A stretch of 64,000 nucleotides of DNA from SUG2458 sp051872335 (GCA_051872335.1 JBJEDT010000024.1:1-64000), one strand, 5' to 3'; shown: positions 8,750-17,069, counted from the stretch's first letter. Numbers and translations: made by a program. Notes: generated by a model from the sequence alone, not told the origin.

Positions 8750-9679
8750 TTATAAAACTTTTAACAATTCTTCGCTAAATTTACGACCTAAAGCAAGTTC
8801 ACTCAATGAATCATAATGACCCCAGTCAGGATTACCTTCAGGTTCTTGATCAATTGTAAAGCCCATATCTATAGTCGAAAAATAGATATTCAATAGAGAA
8901 AGTGTAGCAAACTTTTCTTTAGCTTCATTAATTATTGGATAAGCTGGTTCGCAATAAGGACTATTCGAAATACCAGCATCGATAAAATATATTCCTTTGT
9001 CAGATGCATACTCTTTTAAGTCATCGCGAAGATAATTAACAAATGCTGTTTGGTTTTTAAAATATTTATTTGCTTTTTCGTATGTTGTATCAGATTCACC
9101 TTGCATCCAACAAATAGCTCCTATTTGAGCATCATAATTATACTTTTCTAGTTCTCCCATATACTTATGTACAAAAGCAATACAAGCATCATAAATCCAT
9201 GCTCTTTCTTGATTATATAACCAATGATAATTTAAAGAATAACCAGACATCGTATATTTAAAAATGAATACTTTTTCTCCATTTGTATTGCCGTTTAAAA
9301 TATCAGCTATACCTAATTCAGGACCAAAACATCCTTCATAAGCACAAGTTAAATCAACCTGTTTAAAGTTACCATTTGAAGAAACATTATGGTCATCAAT
9401 GCAATAATTAATTAAAACATTTTCATAACCATTTTCAAATTTTTGATATTCCTCTTCAGTAGTATTAATTTGTAAGTAATCATTGTAACTACATCCGGAA
9501 GCATTGCTTTGGCCTAATAATAAAACTACTTTTGATTTAATACCTTTTCCATCTTCTAAATTAGTAGTATCTTCATAATCAGTGTTCATATTTAACTTAT
9601 AATAATCTTTATTTTGACAAGAACATGAAGTTAAACAAGTAAATAATAAAGTACTAATGTAAATTGTTCTTTTATTCAT
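8750..9679 (-). CDS. SASA-type SGNH carbohydrate acetylesterase lipoprotein
   Basis: A signal peptide ends in a lipobox-like LTSC (Cys at about 19), so the protein is probably surface-anchored. The domain begins at VVLLLGQSNASG, where GQSN carries the nucleophile Ser. It continues with CWMQGESD and ends with DWGHYDSLS, which supplies the catalytic Asp/His. This is the sialate-O-acetylesterase-like (SASA, DUF303) family, which removes acetyl groups from glycans; the real substrate is unknown. The SD AAAGGTG fits the ATG. Acetyl esterases often assist pectin or mucin use, which fits the PL9 locus at 50-53 kb. Confidence 0.75.
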   Translation of the reverse strand: MNKRTIYISTLLFTCLTSCSCQNKDYYKLNMNTDYEDTTNLEDGKGIKSKVVLLLGQSNASGCSYNDYLQINTTEEEYQKFENGYENVLINYCIDDHNVSSNGNFKQVDLTCAYEGCFGPELGIADILNGNTNGEKVFIFKYTMSGYSLNYHWLYNQERAWIYDACIAFVHKYMGELEKYNYDAQIGAICWMQGESDTTYEKANKYFKNQTAFVNYLRDDLKEYASDKGIYFIDAGISNSPYCEPAYPIINEAKEKFATLSLLNIYFSTIDMGFTIDQEPEGNPDWGHYDSLSELALGRKFSEELLKVL

Positions 9680-9704
9680 AATAATTCACCTTTAGTTATT
9701 AGTA

Positions 9705-10475
9705 TTATTCTTCATCACTATTTTTTAATGAATTCTTTTTTTGAGGAATATACAAGAACAAATTATCAATTGATTTAAACCAACGTTTTTCTTTCTCTTT
9801 TGTAAAGTGTTCCCATAACGAAGTAAAGATGAAAATTAATAAAAGCATTGATAAAGCAAACATCCACCATTTAAAAGCTGGTAATTCATAAGGCCCATGT
9901 ACAAGATACATTGCATTTGGACTAGGTAATCCTCCCAAATAGAAAACTAATTCGACTAATCCACCAACTACACCACAGGACAATAGTCCAAATGTATATG
10001 GAACTAAGTTAAATACATTAACTTTAACATAACCACCAACAAATAAGAATAAACAACCAATAAGTAAAAAAGAATGAGATAAAGCTGATTGAAAATATTG
10101 CCAATCATTAAAGCAAGGATCATTAACAAATACAGTAATCAATGCTCCAAAACAACCACCATAAGCAGTAAAGGTAGCAACATTTTTAAAAAACTTTGAT
10201 TCTTTATTTGGCCAAAGACTTACAAAGACAAGTAAATCCATCATATAATTACAAAAATAAATAGGAAATAATTGATTATCTACAGCTGTCCCTAAACCAC
10301 CATTTGCGAAAAAAGACGTATAAATGGTTGAAATATGTAATATAAAACAAATGGAAGCAACAATAAATAAAAATAAATTTTTATACTTTTGTTTTTTAAT
10401 GTAATGAGCTAAAAACATAATTAAAGAAATTATGAAAAATGAGCTAAATATATAAATAATTTGATCACGCGTCAT
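9705..10475 (-). CDS. YwaF/TIGR02206-type integral membrane protein
   Basis: About seven hydrophobic segments. Family landmarks include the central LFPIYFCNYMMDLLVF and SALSHSFLLIGCLFLF. The start is placed at the internal ATG (MTRDQIIYIF), because GGAG lies 9 nt before it; the upstream TTG overlaps a terminator T run. It is an intact paralogue of the frameshifted gene at 6936 and of 54136-54879. Function of the family is unknown. It follows the thioredoxin-like gene but is separated from it by a terminator. Confidence 0.75.
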   Translation of the reverse strand: MTRDQIIYIFSSFFIISLIMFLAHYIKKQKYKNLFLFIVASICFILHISTIYTSFFANGGLGTAVDNQLFPIYFCNYMMDLLVFVSLWPNKESKFFKNVATFTAYGGCFGALITVFVNDPCFNDWQYFQSALSHSFLLIGCLFLFVGGYVKVNVFNLVPYTFGLLSCGVVGGLVELVFYLGGLPSPNAMYLVHGPYELPAFKWWMFALSMLLLIFIFTSLWEHFTKEKEKRWFKSIDNLFLYIPQKKNSLKNSDEE

Positions 10476-10488
10476 AAATACTATCTCC

Positions 10489-10519
10489 AAAAAAAATGTA
10501 TCTTCGATTGAAGATACAT
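10489..10519 (-). terminator. Terminator of the thioredoxin-like gene
   Basis: Perfect stem ATGTATCTTC/GAAGATACAT (10496-10505 with 10110-10119 of the same line, i.e. 10510-10519), loop GATT, followed on the minus strand by eight T. It separates 10534-11253 from the YwaF-type gene. Confidence 0.9.
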
Positions 10520-10533
10520 AAAAATACTATAAT

Positions 10534-11253
10534 TTATTTTCTAGTAACGTTTTTTTCAAATGTTCCTTCATGGTAATAGAAGTCACTAATAAATTCTGCT
10601 ATAACAATTTTTTCGCTGCCATCGATACCAAAATAAACATCAACGATTTCACCATTTTCATATAAAACTAATGTAGGTGTAGGTGTTTCTCCATTAGCTA
10701 AGTCATCACTGAAATCTTGATCAGATACTTCTTCACATTCTTCTGTTGTTAAGCCATTAACAATTTGAAGAGCATCTACATTGTTTTCAAACCATTGATA
10801 ATAATGTGGAACATCCTTGTAGTCTTTGTCATCTTCATCATAATCAAAATCAGTATCATATGCATACATAAATTTTACAACTGGTTTTTCATGTGATGAA
10901 TTCTTTTCATAATATTCATTAACAAAATATTTAATACCTTTTTCAGCAGTTGTACATGCATTACAATCTTCACCAACTAAGATTAATAAGAATTTTTCAC
11001 CATATTCAGAAGTTAATTTTCCTTCTTCTTCATATTTCAAGAAATCTTCAGCTGTAATATCATTTTTGTTGATAAAACTATATTTACCACTATTTTCAGA
11101 TAAGTTCTTAATTCCTTTAGAAATTGAAGGAATTGAGAAAATAATACCAAAAATAATACCAACAACTAATAATGGTTGAATCCATGCTGTTTCTTTAATC
11201 CAGTTCCAAATTTTAGCAAAGAATGAACCAATTGCCTTAAAAACCTTTTTCAT
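10534..11253 (-). CDS. Membrane-anchored thioredoxin-like protein
   Basis: One membrane segment (about residues 27-42) anchors an extracytoplasmic thioredoxin-fold domain. The redox motif is CNAC (Cys97 and Cys100) in FLLILVGEDCNACTTAEKG. An acidic insertion (YDTDFDYDEDDKDY) and a later TPTPTLVLYENGEIVD, with the cis-Pro typical of the fold, follow. It probably makes or reduces disulfides outside the membrane; the partner is unknown. SD AGGAGG lies 7 nt before ATG. It is monocistronic with its own terminator. Confidence 0.7.
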   Translation of the reverse strand: MKKVFKAIGSFFAKIWNWIKETAWIQPLLVVGIIFGIIFSIPSISKGIKNLSENSGKYSFINKNDITAEDFLKYEEEGKLTSEYGEKFLLILVGEDCNACTTAEKGIKYFVNEYYEKNSSHEKPVVKFMYAYDTDFDYDEDDKDYKDVPHYYQWFENNVDALQIVNGLTTEECEEVSDQDFSDDLANGETPTPTLVLYENGEIVDVYFGIDGSEKIVIAEFISDFYYHEGTFEKNVTRK

Positions 11254-11349
11254 TTTATAGACCTCCTATATATACACAATATAGCCATTTAATATTACCA
11301 TTAAAAACGAGTCATTTCAATAAATATTTTGTATTTTTTCTTGCCTTTG

Positions 11350-11379
11350 CGCAAAATTTCAAATAAATTATATTTTGCG
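11350..11379. repeat. Inverted repeat in the divergent intergenic region
   Basis: CGCAAAAT (11350-11357) and ATTTTGCG (11372-11379) separated by 14 nt, between the divergent thioredoxin-like and YitT genes. It could be an operator or a hairpin. No known consensus is recognised. Confidence 0.35.
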
Positions 11380-11471
11380 TATATTATTACTTAATGTATT
11401 ATTAAATTTAATATTTAATAATTGCTTTTTTTCTTTCTTAGTATAAAATACATTGTATGAGGTTTTGATTT

Positions 11472-12452
11472 ATGGATGGGACAAAGAAAAGTTTAAGAAA
11501 AAAATACGATGATTATATGTTTAATCATATTAAATTAAAGAATACAATTGATACAACATTTTCATTAATTTGCATTGTTATATCAGCTTTTATATTTGCT
11601 TTTGGATTTAGATCGTTTATATCTCCAGCTGTTGGCACTAGTTTAGCATCAGGGGGTATGTCTGGTTGTTCCCAAATTATTTTAAAAATAATTGTATTAA
11701 TTCATGGTGAAATAGATACTACAGTTGCAGATAATATTGTTTCAATAGCTTATTTTCTTTTAAATGTACCTGTTTTTATTCTTGCATGGAAAGGCATAGG
11801 AAAACGTTTCGCTCTTTATTCTCTAGTTAATATTTTCTTTGTATCATTTTTTATTTCTTTTATTCCTGAATCTTTAACTAGTTTATTCACAATCGCTCCT
11901 GACGATTTTATTTCAAGAGCATTATTTGCAGGTATTTGCACTGGCTTAAGTAGTTCATTGGCTTATTTTGTAGATGGATCAGCTGGTGGCTTAGACGTAA
12001 TTTCTTATTATTTTGCAATAAAGAAATCAACATCTGTTGGTAAATATATGTTCGGTTTTAATACAATTGTTATCACCGTATTTACAATTTTATCATCAAT
12101 TAATAATCCTTCTGCATCTATAATTTTACTATATACTATTGTCTATTTATTTACATCATCTACGGTTACAGACAAATTAAGCATTAGAAATAAAAAATCT
12201 CAAATTCAAATTATTACTCAACACGAAGAACTACCTAAAATATTAATAGCTAATTTCCCACATGGATGTACAGTTGCTGATGCAAAAGGTGCATTTTCTG
12301 GAAATGGTGTCAAAATTATTTATATGATTGTTTCTTCTTTTGAAGTAAAAAGCGTCGTTGAATTGGTTAATAAAGTTGACTCTAATGCCTTTGTAAATGT
12401 ATTTAACATTAATCAAGTCTACGGAAAATTTTATATTAAACCAATTAAATAG
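11472..12452 (+). CDS. YitT/DUF161 family membrane protein with DUF2179 domain
   Basis: Five to six hydrophobic segments include GFRSFISPAVGTSLASGGMSG and DGSAGGLDVISYYFA, both typical of the YitT family. A C-terminal cytoplasmic DUF2179-like domain (about 245-325) starts at IITQHEELPKILIANFPHGCT. The substrate is unknown. The start codon has the modest SD GAGG 10 nt upstream. It converges almost end-to-end with tspO, with one base between the stops. Confidence 0.85.
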   Translation: MDGTKKSLRKKYDDYMFNHIKLKNTIDTTFSLICIVISAFIFAFGFRSFISPAVGTSLASGGMSGCSQIILKIIVLIHGEIDTTVADNIVSIAYFLLNVPVFILAWKGIGKRFALYSLVNIFFVSFFISFIPESLTSLFTIAPDDFISRALFAGICTGLSSSLAYFVDGSAGGLDVISYYFAIKKSTSVGKYMFGFNTIVITVFTILSSINNPSASIILLYTIVYLFTSSTVTDKLSIRNKKSQIQIITQHEELPKILIANFPHGCTVADAKGAFSGNGVKIIYMIVSSFEVKSVVELVNKVDSNAFVNVFNINQVYGKFYIKPIK

Positions 12453-12453
12453 T

Positions 12454-12906
12454 TTAATTTAATATCCATACTGCAGCATTTAAATATGTTGCAATCAATA
12501 ACCAAAAAGGATAAACACAAAGTAGAACATCTATATATTTGAATTTATCTTTTAATTCCATTATTAAATATACTGCAACAATTAAATTAAATAAAATTAT
12601 CACCATACTTAAGAATAAATTATGGATTACAAAAAATGTTAAACACCATAAAATATTTAATGTTCCATTGACACTTAATAAGATAACTAATTCTTTAGTT
12701 ATCTTTTTTTCTCTTAATAGATAATAAATACAAATTGCAAAAAGAGTATATATAATTGTCCACATTAAGGGAAATAGAAAATTTGGTGGCCAATAACTTG
12801 GTTTAGTGATCTCAATAAACCAATCTTTAGATAGCATAAAAAAAGTAGTACCTAACAAAGAAACAATTAAAACAGGTATCACACTAAATAAAATATTTTT
12901 AATCAT
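12454..12906 (-). CDS. tspO: TspO/MBR family protein
   Basis: A 150-aa, five-helix membrane protein. Family signatures are KPSYWPPNFLFPLMWTIIYTLF and LNILWCLTFFVIHNLF, and YLNAAVWILN closes the protein. TspO proteins bind porphyrins and hydrophobic ligands in the membrane; the bacterial role is not settled. SD GGAG precedes the ATG. Confidence 0.88.
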   Translation of the reverse strand: MIKNILFSVIPVLIVSLLGTTFFMLSKDWFIEITKPSYWPPNFLFPLMWTIIYTLFAICIYYLLREKKITKELVILLSVNGTLNILWCLTFFVIHNLFLSMVIILFNLIVAVYLIMELKDKFKYIDVLLCVYPFWLLIATYLNAAVWILN

Positions 12907-12951
12907 ATTAAGTCTCCATAATTAATATATTAATTTTCATTTTTTATATAC

Positions 12952-12979
12952 AAAAAAGCTAAGAGATAATCTCCTAGCT
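12952..12979 (-). terminator. Terminator of the CotD-like gene
   Basis: An 11-bp stem with one mismatch (12957-12967 with 12969-12979), followed on the minus strand by a T run. Confidence 0.75.
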
Positions 12980-13031
12980 AATATCCTCAATAATCTCGAG
13001 ATACTAAAGATAACTGAAAAAGTTAATAAAT

Positions 13032-13259
13032 TTAGCGTCCGTAATAAGTATTCTTCATGCCTTCACATACATTTTCTTCAGTAGTTGTATGTGATGGATA
13101 GTAAACTGGTCTTGGAACAAAATGGTTGACGATTCTTGTTTGAGTAGGACAAATAATCGGTTGTTCAACAGTGTAATATCTATTACAAACCGTTTCCTTA
13201 ACTGGCATTACTATTGGCTCATATTTACAAGGACATTGTGGCGTACACCTTCTATACAT
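13032..13259 (-). CDS. CotD-like small spore coat protein
   Basis: 75 aa, Cys- and Tyr-rich, with CTPQCPCKYEPIVMPVKE at the start, then VNHFVPRPVYYPSHTTTEEN, resembling the HPSHTT-containing core of CotD-type inner coat proteins. It has no signal peptide or membrane segment, as expected for a coat protein assembled from the mother cell. SD GGGAG. A sigma-K-like promoter lies immediately upstream (13278-13304). The assignment is by eye on a short protein; another small Cys-rich structural protein is the alternative. Confidence 0.5.
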   Translation of the reverse strand: MYRRCTPQCPCKYEPIVMPVKETVCNRYYTVEQPIICPTQTRIVNHFVPRPVYYPSHTTTEENVCEGMKNTYYGR

Positions 13260-13277
13260 AAATATATTCTCCCGTAT

Positions 13278-13304
13278 TAAGATATGTTAAATAGTAAAAT
13301 ATGT
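13278..13304 (-). promoter_or_regulatory. Sigma-K-like promoter of the CotD-like gene
   Basis: On the minus strand AC (13303-13304), 16 nt, then CATATCTTA (13278-13286), matching AC-N16-CATAnnnTA. It lies 18 nt upstream of the start codon. The predicted start site falls close to the SD, which is a caution. Confidence 0.45.
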
Positions 13305-13346
13305 AATGTTATTTGCCTATTTTTTTAAACATTTTCATAGTCTATA

Positions 13347-14234
13347 ATGATGAAAACATTAAAAAAATTATTTCCTTTTGTATTTTTAGTTATTTTAATT
13401 ATCTTTTCTTCGATAAGTTCTCTTATCTTTGTAAAAGTTCAACATTTATTTGAAACTTTCTTTTTTTCTTTAATTCCACTTTTAGCACCAACAATTCTCT
13501 TTGATTGTCTTTTTGTAAATAGTGGTGGATTGGATACCTTATGTGAAATATGTAAGAATAAAAGTAATATTTTTATAAAGATTATTATATTAATTATTGG
13601 AATAATTGGTGGCTCTGCTTCATTAAGTTTTTATATCAATTACTTAATAAAAAGAAATATATTAACGATAAAAGAAGGCCAATCAATGTTAAATCATTTT
13701 TTCTTACCATCACTACCATTTGTTATTAATATTATCTTAGTAAAATTAGAAGGCTATTTAAAAATACTGTTTGTTTTATTACTATATATAGTTCCTTTTT
13801 TTATTTATACAACTTTAAATATTAAAGAACCAAAAAATATAGCATCATTAGAAGATAATATGATAGAAAATAATTCTTTTAATTTTCTTGCTAATTCCAT
13901 TTATCAAGCTGGTAAAACGATGGTTGTAATTTGTGGAACTATCATTTTGTATAATATTCCTTACTATACAATTATTCATCTTTTCAATTTAGATGATTAT
14001 TATGAAATACAAGGCTTAATTGAATTTTCTAATGCTCTTATTAACTTAAGTAATAATTTAACTATTAAAAATATATGTTCAATAATGTTTATTTTATCTT
14101 TTTCTTCTTTCTCTACTTATTCGCAAACTCATATTATGGTAGAAAAAATTAATATTTTACTGCTTATTAAAAAAAGGCTATTGTTAGCCTTTATAAATAC
14201 ATTTATTATTTTACTTTTTCTTCTAAATATTTAG
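13347..14234 (+). CDS. ylbJ: YlbJ-like sporulation integral membrane protein
   Basis: A polytopic membrane protein of the YlbJ/nucleoside-recognition type, with FFFSLIPLLAPTILFDCLF and, after it, GIIGGSASLSFYINYLI. At 295 aa it is shorter than the roughly 400-aa B. subtilis protein. It sits beside coaD, as ylbJ does next to ylbI in Bacillus. In that genus the gene is mother-cell expressed and needed for normal spores. No clear SD is visible before the ATG-ATG. The last 29 bases overlap the 3' end of coaD, and the coaD terminator lies inside this coding sequence. Confidence 0.65.
   Translation: MMKTLKKLFPFVFLVILIIFSSISSLIFVKVQHLFETFFFSLIPLLAPTILFDCLFVNSGGLDTLCEICKNKSNIFIKIIILIIGIIGGSASLSFYINYLIKRNILTIKEGQSMLNHFFLPSLPFVINIILVKLEGYLKILFVLLLYIVPFFIYTTLNIKEPKNIASLEDNMIENNSFNFLANSIYQAGKTMVVICGTIILYNIPYYTIIHLFNLDDYYEIQGLIEFSNALINLSNNLTIKNICSIMFILSFSSFSTYSQTHIMVEKINILLLIKKRLLLAFINTFIILLFLLNI
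14171..14192 (-). terminator. coaD operon terminator inside ylbJ
   Basis: Stem AAAGGCTA/TAGCCTTT (14173-14180 with 14185-14192) followed on the minus strand by seven T. It lies within the 3' coding end of the convergent ylbJ gene. Confidence 0.75.
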
Positions 14235-14682
14235 TTACCATTGGAGGCACTAATGAAGAAACATCTTGACCTGCTAAAGCCATTTCTTTAATCATTGAAG
14301 AAGAAATAAAATTGTTTTCTGAGTTCGCCATAAAAAAGACCATTTCAATATCTTTATTTATAAATCTATTTGCAGCAGCTAATTGGAATTCATATTCAAA
14401 ATCAGATACTGCACGTAATCCACGTACTAAAACTTGGACATCATTTTTACTTGCGTAATCAACAACTAATCCTTCATAAAAATCAACTTTTACATTTGGT
14501 AAATGTTTAACTGAATCTTTAATCATATTAAGTTTTTCTTCTATAGAAAAAAATGGTTTTTTGGAAGGAGATATGGCAACTAACACTATTAATTCATCAT
14601 ACAATTTTGCTGCTCTATTAATAATATTTAAATGACCATTCGTAATTGGATCAAAACTTCCTGGATAAACTGCTCTTACCAT
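14206..14682 (-). CDS. coaD: Pantetheine-phosphate adenylyltransferase
   Basis: Fourth step of coenzyme A synthesis: ATP plus 4'-phosphopantetheine gives dephospho-CoA. The nucleotidyltransferase core is clear: YPGSFDPITNGHLNI (HIGH-like, TNGH) and the C-terminal ISSSMIKEMA (ISSxxxR/K-type). At 158 aa the length is normal. SD AAGGAGG overlaps the end of rsmD. It is the last gene of the ylbD-E-F-rsmD-coaD run. Confidence 0.97.
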   Translation of the reverse strand: MVRAVYPGSFDPITNGHLNIINRAAKLYDELIVLVAISPSKKPFFSIEEKLNMIKDSVKHLPNVKVDFYEGLVVDYASKNDVQVLVRGLRAVSDFEYEFQLAAANRFINKDIEMVFFMANSENNFISSSMIKEMALAGQDVSSLVPPMVTKYLEEKVK

Positions 14683-14684
14683 AT

Positions 14685-15218
14685 TTACCTCCTTAATATA
14701 GTCAAATGAATGAAACCATATTTAAATCTTTTAACTTTTGAAAATAAAGATTCATCAATTAGAAATTCTTTATCTGTTTCCACAATTATTATACCATCAT
14801 TTGCAATGATATTTCTATTAATAAGCAAATCAACAATATCATTACAAACATCAAGTGCATAAGGAGGATCTAATAAAACAATATCAAATGAATTTTCTTG
14901 TAAAGTATTTAAATAATTCTTGTAATCAGATTTAATAACTTTAGCATTTTCTATTTTTAATGTAGATAAATTTGATTTAATGCATTTAATTGGTTCATTT
15001 TCTAAATCAACAAAAGCACAAAAAGAAGCTCCTCTCGATAAAGCTTCTATTCCATAAGCACCTGATCCAGCAAATAAATCTAAAACACGTTTGGAACCAA
15101 TGCTTTCACCTAGTGATGAAAATAAAGATTCTCGTATTCTATCTTTTGTTGGACGCGTTGTCTTTTCACTTGGAAAAATAATATTTCTATGTCGATAAAT
15201 ACCACCAATAATTCTCAT
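14685..15218 (-). CDS. rsmD: 16S rRNA (guanine966-N2)-methyltransferase
   Basis: Methylates G966 of 16S rRNA using SAM. Motif I is LDLFAGSGAYGIEALSRGA and the catalytic motif IV is LLDPPYA. The N-terminal MRIIGGIYRHRNI...TTRPTKDRIRESLF block is diagnostic. At 177 aa the length is normal. It lies between ylbF and coaD, the same order as in Bacillus (ylbH-ylbI). Confidence 0.96.
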   Translation of the reverse strand: MRIIGGIYRHRNIIFPSEKTTRPTKDRIRESLFSSLGESIGSKRVLDLFAGSGAYGIEALSRGASFCAFVDLENEPIKCIKSNLSTLKIENAKVIKSDYKNYLNTLQENSFDIVLLDPPYALDVCNDIVDLLINRNIIANDGIIIVETDKEFLIDESLFSKVKRFKYGFIHLTILRR

Positions 15219-15221
15219 ATA

Positions 15222-15584
15222 CTAATCTACCTTATGTTCACAGTTATGTTGAAAATCACCTAATATTTCGTGATTGATTCTTTCATATATTTTTCTAACT
15301 TCTGAAAAAGCACTTAAGTATTCTTTTACAAGAGGATGCTCATCTAATTCTTTTTTAGCTAGATATAATTTATGTTGATACTCTTTTGCTTCTTTTGTAT
15401 CTTCTTTATATATTTTTAAAATATCATTGTATGATGTTTGTGCACTAGAAAAACGATATGAAAGAGCCATAACTTCTTCATTACTTTCCATATTTTTTTC
15501 AGCTTCTTTTAGTCTTTTAACTTCATTAGAATTTTCTAATGCATCTTTTAACTCATAAGTTAAATTTAATAAAATATCATTCAT
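15222..15584 (-). CDS. ylbF: YlbF/YmcA-type control protein
   Basis: A 120-aa all-helical protein of the Com_YlbF family (EVKRLKEAEKNMESNEEVMAL, then LVKEYLSAFSEVRKIYERIN). In Bacillus, YlbF, YmcA and YaaT form the RicAFT complex that acts on RNase Y-dependent mRNA maturation and affects competence, biofilm and Spo0A phosphorylation. A His/Cys tail (HNCEHKVD) is present. The stop of ylbE overlaps the start by one base (TAATG). Confidence 0.85.
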   Translation of the reverse strand: MNDILLNLTYELKDALENSNEVKRLKEAEKNMESNEEVMALSYRFSSAQTSYNDILKIYKEDTKEAKEYQHKLYLAKKELDEHPLVKEYLSAFSEVRKIYERINHEILGDFQHNCEHKVD

Positions 15585-15802
15585 TACAATAATTCTCGAG
15601 CCAAAGTCATCATTAAAGAAAAATCTTCAACTTTGTCTACCACTCTTTTCCTTCTTACTATTTTATAGTCTTTAACAAATTCCTGAAAATTTTCAGGATG
15701 TCTAGATAATTCACGATACCAGTAGGGTTTTTCTCTTAAAAATTGCCAGTAATCTATGTTTTTATCTAATTCTATTATAACAACTGAATGCATATTAGTC
15801 AT
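15584..15802 (-). CDS. ylbE: YlbE-like protein
   Basis: About 73 aa. The WQFLREKPYWYRELSRHPENFQEF segment is the YlbE-like family signature (REQPxWYRxLSRxP). Function is unknown. The start is uncertain: GTG at 15805, ATG at 15802 or ATG at 15790 are all in frame, and no spaced SD decides. It overlaps the 3' end of ylbD, so it is probably translationally coupled. Confidence 0.75.
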   Translation of the reverse strand: MTNMHSVVIIELDKNIDYWQFLREKPYWYRELSRHPENFQEFVKDYKIVRRKRVVDKVEDFSLMMTLARELL

Positions 15803-16190
15803 CACTTCTTTTGTAAGGTTTGCTCATTTTTCTTCTTGTAACAATTGGTTGATCTTCAGGTTTTGTTACCTCATTTAATATATTTAAAATTTTCTTCATT
15901 CCATTTAATCCATCACTAATTTTGTCAACATCAATTCCTGCAATTGTATCAAAAATGTTATTCGAAGTATTTTCTTTTGCCTTACTTGAACTTCTTTCAT
16001 TCTCTTCTTCTTTATTACTATGAGAGTCTTCTTCTGCTTCATTATTTTCTTCTTTAAAAATTTTATCATCTGGTCCAAATATATCATATCTTTCATAAAG
16101 TTCTTGCCATGTATATTTCTTGGTTTCTATTAATTTAAAAACATATCGATGATTTTTAATAAATTCTTTAAATTCATCAAGTTTATTCAT
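15795..16190 (-). CDS. ylbD: YlbD-like spore coat protein
   Basis: 131 aa. The N-terminal FKEFIKNHRYVFKLIETKKYTWQELYERYDIFGPDD matches, in part at a time (TWQELYE, then FGPDD), the YlbD coat protein family. A low-complexity acidic/Ser middle (about 48-80) and an amphipathic C-terminal half follow. First gene of the ylbD-E-F-rsmD-coaD run, so a coat gene heads a housekeeping operon. SD AAGGAAGGAG. A sigma-K-like promoter lies at 16215-16241. Confidence 0.8.
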   Translation of the reverse strand: MNKLDEFKEFIKNHRYVFKLIETKKYTWQELYERYDIFGPDDKIFKEENNEAEEDSHSNKEEENERSSSKAKENTSNNIFDTIAGIDVDKISDGLNGMKKILNILNEVTKPEDQPIVTRRKMSKPYKRSDD

Positions 16191-16214
16191 AACTATACTC
16201 CTTCCTTACATTAT

Positions 16215-16241
16215 TAAAATATGCACTTATACAAATAAAGT
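16215..16241 (-). promoter_or_regulatory. Sigma-K-like promoter of ylbD
   Basis: On the minus strand AC (16240-16241), 16 nt, CATATTTTA (16215-16223). It ends 24 nt before the ATG, leaving room for the SD. It fits AC-N16-CATAnnnTA exactly. Confidence 0.5.
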
Positions 16242-16254
16242 ATTCAAAGCATAA

Positions 16255-16281
16255 ACAAATAATTCATAAATTCATATATTA
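16255..16281 (+). promoter_or_regulatory. Sigma-K-like promoter of the Tyr-rich small membrane protein
   Basis: AC (16255-16256), 16 nt, CATATATTA (16273-16281), 20 nt before the ATG at 16302. It is divergent from the similar element that serves ylbD. Confidence 0.5.
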
Positions 16282-16301
16282 ATTTGAGGAGGTCTTTTAT
16301 T

Positions 16302-16475
16302 ATGTATTATTATGGTCAAAATTATGGCTATCCGGGCTATAATTCTAATTATATGTATCCACAATCACAAAGTAGTTATATATCATGGTTAGTAATTGCT
16401 ATCATAATTTTTGTTTTACTAGTAATAATAGCAGCTCCAAATCATTCTACATCATCATCTAGTTCTTGCTTTTAA
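16302..16475 (+). CDS. Small Tyr-rich single-span protein, YjcZ-like
   Basis: 57 aa: a Gly/Tyr/Ser-rich head (YYYGQNYGYPGYNSNYMYPQ), one membrane helix (about 32-49, WLVIAIIIFVLLVIIA) and a Ser tail ending Ser-Cys-Phe. The layout resembles the small YjcZ/CotX-type sporulation membrane proteins of Bacilli but is not a firm family match. The start is set by GAGGAGG 9 nt before ATG, not by the upstream in-frame codon. Divergent from ylbD, with its own sigma-K-like promoter. Confidence 0.55.
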   Translation: MYYYGQNYGYPGYNSNYMYPQSQSSYISWLVIAIIIFVLLVIIAAPNHSTSSSSSCF

Positions 16476-16481
16476 TATTCT

Positions 16482-16510
16482 TTGACATTTATATAAAAAT
16501 TTAGTATCAT
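16482..16510 (+). promoter_or_regulatory. Sigma-A promoter of def
   Basis: TTGACA (16482-16487), 17-nt spacer, TATCAT (16505-16510). The ATG of def follows at 16527. Confidence 0.75.
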
Positions 16511-16526
16511 TACTCAGGTGATAAAA

Positions 16527-17069
16527 ATGTTTAAAATTGTAAAAGATACAAATCAAAGTATAAGAGAAAAATGTAGTGATGTTGATTTACCACCTTCAAA
16601 AGATGATATAAAACTATTAAAAAATATGATTAATTATTTAAAACTTAGCCAAGATGAAAAGTATGCAGAAAAGCACAATATTCGTCCTGGTGTAGGTTTA
16701 GCTGCTCCTCAAATTGGTATCAATCGAAAAATGATTGCCATCTATTATGAGTTAGATGAAAAGAATAAAGTAGAATTAGGTTTAATTAATCCTCGTATTA
16801 TTAGTAATTCAGTTAAAGAATGTTATCTAAAAAATGGTGAAGGATGTTTATCAGTTGATGAAGACCATAAAGGATATGTTTATCGTTATTTCAAAATCAC
16901 AGTAAAAGCTTTCGATGTAGTCCAAAATAAAGATGTTGAAATTACTGCTCGTGGTTACGATGCCATCGTTTTACAACACGAAATAGATCATTTATCAGGC
17001 ATTTTATATTACGATAGAATCGATAAAAAGAATCCTTTCTTAAAGAAAGAAAACTCAATTGAAATATAA
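16527..17069 (+). CDS. def: Peptide deformylase
   Basis: Removes the N-formyl group from nascent proteins. All three metal/active-site motifs are present: GVGLAAPQIG, EGCLSVDE (metal Cys) and QHEIDHL (metal His pair and catalytic Glu). The insertion before motif 1 and the 180-aa length suit the Gram-positive type 2 enzyme. Start at ATG 16527, since AGGTG lies 6 nt upstream; an upstream GTG is only part of that SD. Confidence 0.97.
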   Translation: MFKIVKDTNQSIREKCSDVDLPPSKDDIKLLKNMINYLKLSQDEKYAEKHNIRPGVGLAAPQIGINRKMIAIYYELDEKNKVELGLINPRIISNSVKECYLKNGEGCLSVDEDHKGYVYRYFKITVKAFDVVQNKDVEITARGYDAIVLQHEIDHLSGILYYDRIDKKNPFLKKENSIEI

